Below, one piece after another: positions 55,317-64,000 of a stretch of DNA of 64,000 nt. Numbering within the stretch: the first letter of the stretch is position 1; each line of letters starts with the position of its first letter. Source of the DNA: Cavia porcellus. Its lineage: Eukaryota > Chordata > Mammalia > Rodentia > Caviidae. The notes beneath the pieces are model-generated. The model made no database searches. It was not told the DNA's origin and was given only the letters and a program-made list of their open reading frames with translations. The translations under genes and the position numbers were made by a program. The DNA lies in contig NW_026947630.1 in the NCBI RefSeq assembly GCF_034190915.1, forward strand, positions 248,001-312,000. The letters are read 5' to 3'.

Positions 55317-57840
55317 CACACCTAACCCTGAAACTATCCCTAAATCTAACCCTAAGCCGAAACCTATCAATAGCCCTAACGCTCTATCCTTAACACTAAT
55401 ACTAACACACAAACCCAAACACTAACCCTAGCCGTAAGCCATTAATCCTAACCTTAACCCTAACCCTAACCTTAACCCTCTAACTCTCTAAAGATAACCA
55501 TAACACTTACATTTTAAAGCTAACGGTAAGCCTAACCATAATCTTAAACCCTACCATCACCCAAACGTAATCCTAACCCTTACCGTTACACTAACCCTAA
55601 CACTAACCCTAAACCGAACACTAATATTAACCCTAACCCTAACCTAACCCTAATCCTAAACCTAAACCTATCCCTAACCCTAACACTAACCTGAACCCTC
55701 TAACCGTAAGCGTAACCCTATCCCTAACCCTAACACTCCAATTCTCTAACCCTAATATTAACACTAACCCTAAACCTAATCCTAAACCTAGCCCTAAGAC
55801 TAACTCTGAAACTAACCATAACCATAACCCTAACCCAAACCCTAAACCCTAAACCTAACCGTAACCCTAAAACTAACCCTAAACCTAACCCTAATCCCTA
55901 ACCCTAACCCTGAAACTAACCCTAAATCTAACCCTAAGCTGAACCCTATCAATAGCCCTGACGCTCCATCCCTAACACTAATACTAACACTCAAACCCTA
56001 ACACTAACACTAGCCATAAGCCTCTAATCCTAACCTTAACCCTAACCCTAACCCTAACCCACTAACTCTCTAAAGATAACCCTAACACTTACCCTCTAAA
56101 TCTAACCGTAAGCCTAACCATAACCTTAAACCCTACCATCACCCAAACCTAATCCTAACACTAACCATTACCATAACCCTTACACTAACCCTAAACCGAA
56201 CCCTAACACTAACACTAATCCTAACCCTAAACTTAACCCTAACCCTAAACCTAACCCTAACACTAACATGAACCCTAACCCTCTGACCCTAAGCGTAACC
56301 CTATCCCTAACCCTAACCCTCTAATGCTCTAACACTAACAGTAACTCGAACCTTAAATCTAACACTAAACCTAACCCTAAACCTAACCCTAAACCTAGCC
56401 CTAACCCTAACTCTAAAATTAACCCTAACCATAACCCTAACCCTAACACTAAACCCTAAACCTAACCCTAACCCTAAAACTAACCCTAACTCTAACCCTA
56501 ACCCTAAGACTATCCTAGCCCTAACCCTCTAACACTAACATTAATAGTAACGCTCAAACCCTAACACTAACACTAAGCGTAACCCTCTACCCCTAACCTT
56601 AACCCCCACCCTAACGCTAAATCTCTACCACTCTAAACATAACCCTAACAATTACCCTCTAATCCTAACCCTAAACCTAACCATAACCCTAAACCCAACC
56701 GTCACCCAAATCTGATCCAAACCCTAACCGTTACCCTAACCCTAACACTAACCCTAATCGTAGCCCTCTAAACCTAACCTTAACCCTAACCCTAACCCTA
56801 ACCCTCTAATTCTCTAAACATAACCCTAACACTCACCCTCCAAACGGAACCCTAAGCCTAACCATAACCTTGAACCCTACGGTCACCCAAACCTATTCCT
56901 AACACTAACTGTTACCCTAACCCTAACACTAAAATTAAACCTAACCCTAACCCTAACCCTAAACCTAACCATAACCCTAACACTAAACCTAACCCTCTAA
57001 CACTAAGCCTAACCCTATCCCTAACCCTAACCCTCTAATGCTCTAACACTAACACTAACCCTATCTCTAACCCTTAACCTAAACCTAACCATAACCATAA
57101 AAATAACCCTAAACCCTAACCCTAACCCTAACCCTAAAACTAAACCTAACTTTAACCCTAAACCTAACACTATCCCTAGCCTTAACCCTCTAACCCTAAC
57201 ACTAATACTAACCCTCAAACCTAACAGTAACAGTAACCGTAACCCTCTAACCCTAACCTTAACCCCCACCCTAACCTTAAGCGTCTAACTCACTAAACAT
57301 AACCCTAACATTTGCCTTCTAATACATACGCTAAGCCTAACCATAACCCTAAACCGAACCGTCACCTAAACCTAATCCTAAACCTAACCGTTACCCTAAA
57401 CATAACAATAACCCTAACCCTAACACTTAATCTAACCCAAACCCTAACCCTCTAACTCTCTAAAGATAACCCTAACACTTAGCTTCTAAAGCTAACCGTA
57501 AGCCTAACCATAATCTTAAACCCAACCATCACCCAAACCTAATCCTAACCCTAACTGTTACCCTAACCCTAACACTAACACTAAACCGAACCCTAACATT
57601 AACCCTAACCCTAACCTAACGGTAACCCTAACCCTAACCCTAACCCTAAAACTAACCCTAACCCTAACGCTAACACAAACCCTCTAACTGTAAGCGTAAC
57701 CCTATCCCTAACCCTAACCCTCCAATGCTCTAACCCTAACATTAAATCTAACCCTAAACCTAACGCTAACACTAACCCTAACCCTAACACTAACACTAAA
57801 AATAACCATAACCATAACCCTAACCCTAAAACCTAACCCT
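53510..57840 (+). repeat. Duplicate of 34.5-38.85 kb
   Basis: Continues the same duplication at an offset of 19,006-19,007 bp, dropping to 18,988 after an 18-bp (three-hexamer) deletion near 54,955 relative to 35,950-35,967. Landmarks are at 53787 and 54962, and the five-hexamer perfect run recurs at 55234-55263. Scattered substitutions separate it from its source (for example TTAACCCTC near 55472). Confidence 0.9.
55234..55263 (+). repeat. Perfect five-hexamer CCCTAA run (duplicate)
   Basis: Five uninterrupted CCCTAA units, copy of the run at 36246-36275 at an offset of 18,988 bp. The complementary strand is able to form a G-quadruplex by the same reasoning. Confidence 0.85.
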
Positions 57841-58714
57841 AACCCGAACACTAACCCTAACTCTAACCCTAAACCTAACCCTAACCCTAACACTAACCCT
57901 AACCCTCTAACGCTAAGCATAACCTTATCCCTAACCATAAGCCTCTAATGCTCTAACACTAACACTAACACTATCTCTAACCCTAACTCTAACCCTAACC
58001 CTTACCCTAACTTAACCCTAAACCCTAACCCTAACCCTAACCCTAAAACTAACCCTAACTTTAAACCTAACCCTAACACTATCCCTAGCCCTAACCCTCT
58101 AACACTAACACTAATACTAACCCTCAAACCTAACACTAACACTAACCGTAACTCTCTAACCCTAACTTTAACCCCCACCCTAATCCTAACCCTCTAACTC
58201 ACTAAACATAAACCTAACACTTACCTATAATCCTTTACCTAAGCCTAACGAAAACCCTAAACCCAATCGTCACCTAAACTTAATGCTAACCCTAACGGTT
58301 ACCCTAAACATAACACTAACCATAACCCTCACACTTACTCTAACCCTAACCCTGACACTAACACTAACACTAACGCTAACCCTAACCATAAACCTAACCC
58401 TAACCATAACCCTAACCCTAAACATCCAAACCTCTAACCCTAAAGCTAACGCTAACCCTAACCCTAATAATAACCGTAATGATAACCCTAACACTAACCC
58501 AAATCCTAAACCTCAGCCTTGCCCTAAACCTAACCTTAACCCTAATCCTAACCCTCTAACCCTAAGCCTAACCCTACCCCTAACCCTACCGATCTAACGC
58601 TCTAACCATAACACTAACACTAATCCTAAACCAAACCCTCAACTTAACCCTAACCCTAACACTAACATAACCCTAACCCTAACCCTAACCCTAAGCCTAA
58701 CCCTAAAACTAACC

Positions 58715-58745
<31 letters not shown>

Positions 58746-61700
58746 ATAACATCTAACCCTGAAACTATCCCTAAATCTAACTCTAAGCCGAAACCTATCA
58801 ATAGCCCTAACGCTCTATCCCTAACACTAATACTAACACTCAAACCCAAACACTAACCCTAGCCGTAAGCGATTAATCCTAACCTTAAGCCTAGCCCTAA
58901 CCCTAACCCTCTAACTCTCTAAAGATAACCCTAATACTTACCTTCTAAAGCTAACCTTAAGCCTAACCATAATCTTAAACCCTACCATCACCCAAACTTA
59001 ATCCTAACCCTAACCGTTACCCTAACCCTAACACTAACCCTAAACCGAACCCTAACATTAACCCTAACCCTAACCTAACCCTAACCCTAACTCTCCAATG
59101 TTCTAACCCTAACATTAACACTAACCCTAAACCTAACGCTAACACTAACCCTAACCCTAACACTAACACTAAAAATAACCATAACCATAACCCTAACCCT
59201 AAAACCTAACCCTAACCCTAACCCTAAACCTTAACCAAAGCATTACCCTTTCTCCAACTCTAACCCTAAACCTAACCTAACCTTAATACTAAATCTAACC
59301 CTAACTCTAACTCTAACTCTAACACTAACACCTAACACTAACACTAGGCCTAACACTAACCCTAACCCTAAACCCTAACACGAACATTAAACCTAACCCT
59401 AACAGTAACAGAAACTCTAACTCGAACCCTAACCCTACCGTGAAACCTAAGCCTAACCCTAATCCTAACAATAACCCTATAATGCTAAACATATCCCTAA
59501 CACTAACCCGAACCCTAACTCTCTAACCCTCTAACCATAACCCTAACCATAAATGTAACCCTAACCCTAAAACTAACAATCTAACCCTAACTCTATCCCT
59601 AAGCCTCTAAACCTGACCTTCTAACCCTCTAACCCTAACCATAACCCTAACCGTAACCCTAACACTAAACGTAACCTCTAACACTAACGCTAACCCTGAC
59701 CCTAAGACCAATCCTAACCCTCTAAACCTAAACTTAACGCTAAACCCAACCCTCGAAACCTAACCATAACCATAACCCTAACCCCAAACATCCAACCTTC
59801 TAACCCTAAATTGAACCCTAACACTAAACCTAATACTAACAGTAACACTAAACCTAAAACTAACCCTAATCCTAAAGCTAAGCCTTACCCTAAACCTAAC
59901 CTTAACCCTAAGCCTAACACTCTAACCCTAAGCCTAAGCATACCCCTAACCCTATCCCTCTAACGCTCTAACCCTAAAACTAACACTAACCCTAACCCTA
60001 ACACTAAACCTAACCCTAAACCTAACACTATCCTTAACCCTATCTCTAAACCTAACTCTAAAACTAACACTAACCCTAACGCTAAACCTAAACCTAACCC
60101 TAACCATAAACCTAAACCTGAAACTAACCCTAAATCTAACCCTAAGCCTAACTCTGTCCCTAGCTCTAACCCTCTATCCCTAACACTAATACTAACCCTC
60201 AAACCCTAACACTAACCCTAACCATAACCCTCTAAACCTAACCTTAACCGAAACCCTAACCCTAACCCTCTAACTCTCTAAACATAACCCTAACACTTAC
60301 CCTCTAAACGGAACCCTAAACCTAACCATAACATTAAACCCTACCATCACCCAAACGTATTCTTAACCCTGTTACCCTAACCCTAACTCTAACCCTAACC
60401 CTAACCCGAACACTAACCCTAGCTCTAACCCTAAACCTAACCCTAACCCTAACACTAACCCTAACCCTCTAACGCTAAGCATAACCTTATCCCTAACCCT
60501 AACCCTCTAATGCTCTAACACTAACACTAACACTATCTCTAACCCTAACTCTAACCCTAACCCTTACCCTAACCTAACCCCAATCCCTAACCCTAACCCT
60601 AACCCTAAAACTAACCCTAACTTTAAACCTAACCCTAACACTATCCCTAGCCCTAACCCTCTAACACTAACACAAATACTAACCCTCAAACCTAACACTA
60701 ACACTAACCGTAACTCTCTAACCCTAACTTTCACCCCCACCCTAATCCTAACCCTCTAACTCACTAAACATAAACCTAACACTTACCTATAATCCTTTAC
60801 CTAAGCCTAACGAAAACCCTAAACCCAATCGTCACCTAAACTTAATGCTAACCCTAACGGTTACCCTAAACATAACACTAACCCTAACCCTCACACTTAC
60901 TCTAACCCTAACCCTGACACTAACACTAACACTAACCCTAACTCTAACCGTAAACCTAACCCTAACCATAACCCTAACCCTAAACATCCAAACCTCTAAC
61001 CCTAAAGCTAACACTAACCCGAACACTAATAATAACCGTGATGATAACCCTAACACTAACCCAAATCCTAAACCTCAGCCTTGCCCTAAACCTAACCTTA
61101 ACCCTAATCCTAACCCTCTAACCCTAAGCCTAACCCTACCCCTAACCCTACCGATCTAACGCTCTAACCATAACACTAACACTAATCCTAAACCAAACCC
61201 TCAACTTAACCCTAACCCTAACACTAACATAAACCTAACCCTAACCCTAACCCTAAGCCTAACCCTAAAACTAACCCTAACCCTAACCCTAATCCTAAAC
61301 CCTAACCATAACACCTAACCCTGAAACTATCCCTAAATCTAACCATAAGCCGAAACCTATCAATAGCCCTAACGCTCTATCCCTAACACTAATACTAACA
61401 CTCAAACCCAAACACTAACCCTAGCCGTAAGCCATTAATCCTAACCTTAAGCCTAGCCCTAACCCTAACCCTCTAACTCTCTAAAGATAACCCTAATACT
61501 TACCTTCTAAAGCTAACCTTAAGCCTAACCATAATCTTAAACCCTACCATCACCCAAACCTAATCCTAACCCTAACCGTTACCCTAACCCTAACACTAAC
61601 CCTAAACCGAACCCTAACATTAACCCTAACCCTAACCTAACCATAACCCTAACCCTAACCCTAACCCTAAACCTAACCCTAACGCTAACGCTAACCCGAA

Positions 61701-61848
61701 CCCTTTAACTGTAAGCGTAACCCTATCCCTAACCCTAACCCTCCAATGATCTAACCCTAACATTAACACTAACCCTAAACCTAACGCTAACACTAACCCT
61801 AACCCTAACACTAACACTAAAAATAACCATAACCCTAACCCTAACCCT
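57841..61848 (+). repeat. Duplicate of 40.04-44.05 kb (B1/B2 sequence)
   Basis: From CGAACACTAACCC at 57845 the sequence matches 40041 onward at an offset of 17,804 bp. The copy has skipped 1,184 bp of source (38.85-40.04 kb). Landmarks fall at 58422, 59788 and 60984. The match ends near 61,848, where the source reads AAAACCTAACCC and the copy reads AAAACTAACCC and joins 40.9-kb-type sequence. Private changes include CATCTAACCC near 58751, ACACAAATAC near 60671 and TTTCACCCCC near 60730. Confidence 0.9.
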
Positions 61849-61858
61849 AAAACTAACC

Positions 61859-61889
<31 letters not shown>

Positions 61890-64000
61890 ATAACACCTAA
61901 CCCTGAAACTATCCCTAAATCTAACTCTAAGCCGAAACCTATCAATAGCCCTAACGCTCTATCCCTAACACTAATACTAACACTCAAACCCAAACACTAA
62001 CCCTAGCCGTAAGCGATTAATCCTAACCTTAAGCCTAGCCCTAACCCTAACCCTCTAACTCTCTAAAGATAACCCTAATACTTACCTTCTAAAGCTAACC
62101 TTAAGCCTAACCATAATCTTAAACCCTACCATCACCCAAACTTAATCCTAACCCTAACCGTTACCCTAACCCTAACACTAACCCTAAACCGAACCCTAAC
62201 ATTAACCCTAACCCTAACCTAACCCTAACCCTAACTCTCCAATGTTCTAACCCTAACATTAACACTAACCCTAAACCTAACGCTAACACTAACCCTAACC
62301 CTAACACTAACACTAAAAATAACCATAACCATAACCCTAACCCTAAAACCTAACCCTAACCCTAACCCTAAACCTTAACCAAAGCATTACCCTTTCTCCA
62401 ACTCTAACCCTAAACCTAACCTAACCTTAATACTAAATCTAACCCTAACTCTAACTCTAACTCTAACACTAACACCTAACACTAACACTAGGCCTAACAC
62501 TAACCCTAACCCTAAACCCTAACACGAACATTAAACCTAACCCTAACAGTAACAGAAACTCTAACTCGAACCCTAACCCTACCGTGAAACCTAAGCCTAA
62601 CCCTAATCCTAACAATAACCCTATAATGCTAAACATATCCCTAACACTAACCCGAACCCTAACTCTCTAACCCTCTAACCATAACCCTAACCATAAATGT
62701 AACCCTAACCCTAAAACTAACAATCTAACCCTAACTCTATCCCTAAGCCTCTAAACCTGACCTTCTAACCCTCTAACCCTAACCATAACCCTAACCGTAA
62801 CCCTAACACTAAACGTAACCTCTAACACTAACGCTAACCCTGACCCTAAGACCAATCCTAACCCTCTAAACCTAAACTTAACGCTAAACCCAACCCTCGA
62901 AACCTAACCATAACCATAACCCTAACCCCAAACATCCAACCTTCTAACCCTAAATTGAACCCTAACACTAAACCTAATACTAACAGTAACACTAAACCTA
63001 AAACTAACCCTAATCCTAAAGCTAAGCCTTACCCTAAACCTAACCTTAACCCTAAGCCTAACACTCTAACCCTAAGCCTAAGCATACCCCTAACCCTATC
63101 CCTCTAACGCTCTAACCCTAAAACTAACACTAACCCTAACCCTAACACTAAACCTAACCCTAAACCTAACACTATCCTTAACCCTATCTCTAAACCTAAC
63201 TCTAAAACTAACACTAACCCTAACGCTAAACCTAAACCTAACCCTAACCATAAACCTAAACCTGAAACTAACCCTAAATCTAACCCTAAGCCTAACTCTG
63301 TCCCTAGCTCTAACCCTCTATCCCTAACACTAATACTAACCCTCAAACCCTAACACAAACCCTAACCATAACCCTCTAAACCTAACCTTAACCCAAACCC
63401 TAACCCTAACCCTCTAACTCTCTAAACATAACCCTAACACTTACCCTCTAAACGGAATCCTAAACCTAACCATAACATTAAACCCTACCATCACCCAAAC
63501 GTATTCTTAACCCTGTTACCCTAACCCTAACTCTAAACCTAACCCTAACCCGAACACTAACCCTAGCTCTAACCCTAAACCTAACCCTAACCCTAACACT
63601 AACCCTAACCCTCTAACGCTAAGCATAACCTTATCCCTAACCCTAACCCTCTAATGCTCTAACACTAACACTAACACTATCTCTAACCCTAACTCTAACC
63701 CTAACCCTTACCCTAACCTAACCCCAATCCCTAACCCTAACCCTAACCCTAAAACTAACCCTAACTTTAAACCTAACCCTAACACTATCCCTAGCCCTAA
63801 CCCTCTAACACTAACACGAATACTAACCCTCAAACCTAACACTAACACTAACCGTAACTCTCTAACCCTAACTTTAACCCCCACCCTAATCCTAACCCTC
63901 TAACTCACTAAACATAAACCTAACACTTACCTATAATCCTTTACCTAAGCCTAACGAAAACCCTAAACCCAATCGTCACCTAAACTTAATGCTAACCCTA
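61849..64000 (+). repeat. Further copy of 40.9-43.05 kb, cut by the window end
   Basis: Matches 58.70-60.86 kb at an offset of 3,144 bp and 40.90-43.05 kb at 20,948 bp. At several positions it agrees with the distant 40.9-43 kb copy and not with the adjacent one: AACACCTAACCC near 61890, AACCCAAACCC near 63392, CGGAATCC near 63463 and ACACGAATAC near 63818. The landmark lies at 62932. It continues past the window. Confidence 0.9.

Larger units (their letters stand above)
1..64000 (+). repeat. Degenerate telomeric (CCCTAA)n satellite filling the window
   Basis: Every line of the window is made of CCCTAA or one-step variants: ACCTAA, TCCTAA, GCCTAA, CACTAA, CTCTAA, CGCTAA, CCATAA, CCGTAA, CCTTAA, CCCGAA, CCCAAA. 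Five-, seven- and eight-base variants (CCTAA, CCCTAAA, CCCTCTAA) shift the phase. The orientation never switches: no TTAGGG run occurs on the + strand. G is very rare on this strand and GG rarer still. CCCTAA is the C-strand of the telomere repeat used by vertebrates, many other animals, many fungi and some protists. The degeneracy and the higher-order repeats show it is not a terminal tract being copied by telomerase now. I infer subtelomeric or interstitial heterochromatin. No stretch over 300 bases departs from this pattern. Confidence 0.97.

Noticed and set aside
1..64000. CRISPR array
   Set aside because: There is no alternation of identical repeats with unique spacers; periodicity is 6 bp and then kilobases.
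1..64000. Active terminal telomere tract
   Set aside because: Perfect CCCTAA runs are about five units at most by eye, and variants are shared between kilobase-scale copies. A telomerase-maintained tip would be long and nearly pure.
1..64000. Plant-type telomere (CCCTAAA)
   Set aside because: CCCTAAA occurs often, but as scattered single steps (CCCTAAACCCTAA) among six-base steps; the dominant period is six.
1..64000. Head-to-head telomere fusion point (TTAGGG to CCCTAA switch)
   Set aside because: I looked for a strand switch and found none; the C-rich strand is the + strand throughout.

Overview
The whole 64 kb is one kind of sequence: a degenerate array of the telomere hexamer CCCTAA (TTAGGG on the complement), always in the same orientation. 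I see no protein-coding gene, RNA gene, transposon, CRISPR array or unique single-copy DNA. The + strand is almost free of G, and most hexamers differ from CCCTAA by one base, usually within the C triplet. The longest perfect runs I found by eye are about five hexamers, so this is not an active telomere tip but an old telomere-derived satellite, subtelomeric or interstitial. The motif points to a eukaryote with TTAGGG-type telomeres (vertebrates, many other animals, many fungi, some protists); nothing here narrows it further. If it lies near a chromosome end, the C-rich + strand puts that end on the low-coordinate side.

The hexamers are organised in higher-order repeats. Domain A (1 to about 34,500) is a head-to-tail array of nine copies of a 3.79-3.96 kb unit: eight complete and one cut off at its right end. 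Start-to-start spacings are 3787, 3939, 3956, 3956, 3956, 3956, 3938 and 3938 bp. Each unit is a trimer of diverged subunits of about 1.0, 1.4 and 1.4-1.5 kb, recognised by a recurring landmark (ACATCCAA and its flanks). Shared indels and substitutions group copies 3-6 as a homogenised core, with copies 1-2 and 7-9 as flanking variants.

Domain B (about 34,500-50,450) is older and more mosaic. It contains a 2.55-2.65 kb repeat, a dimer of related subunits (landmark spacing about 1.19 kb, then 1.37-1.45 kb), with three tandem copies from 39,126 to about 46,600. It also holds an earlier composite block (34,500-39,125), a block related to 36.8-37.75 kb, a highly diverged stretch (47,560-48,720) with a private 232-bp tandem duplication, and A-like and B-like pieces.

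A junction island (about 50,453-50,604) with fresher CCCTAA runs and unusual CCCTACCCTAA elements separates domain B from domain C (about 50,605-64,000). Domain C is a large secondary duplication: 31.6-38.85 kb is copied at 50.6-57.84 kb, then 40.04-44.05 kb at 57.84-61.85 kb (skipping 1,184 bp), then 40.9-43.05 kb again from 61.85 kb to the window end. The window therefore records nested amplification at four scales (6 bp, about 1.4 kb, 2.6-4 kb, 7-13 kb). No genes act together here; any function would be chromosomal (end buffering, heterochromatin, TERRA-like transcription, recombination substrate), and that is inference.
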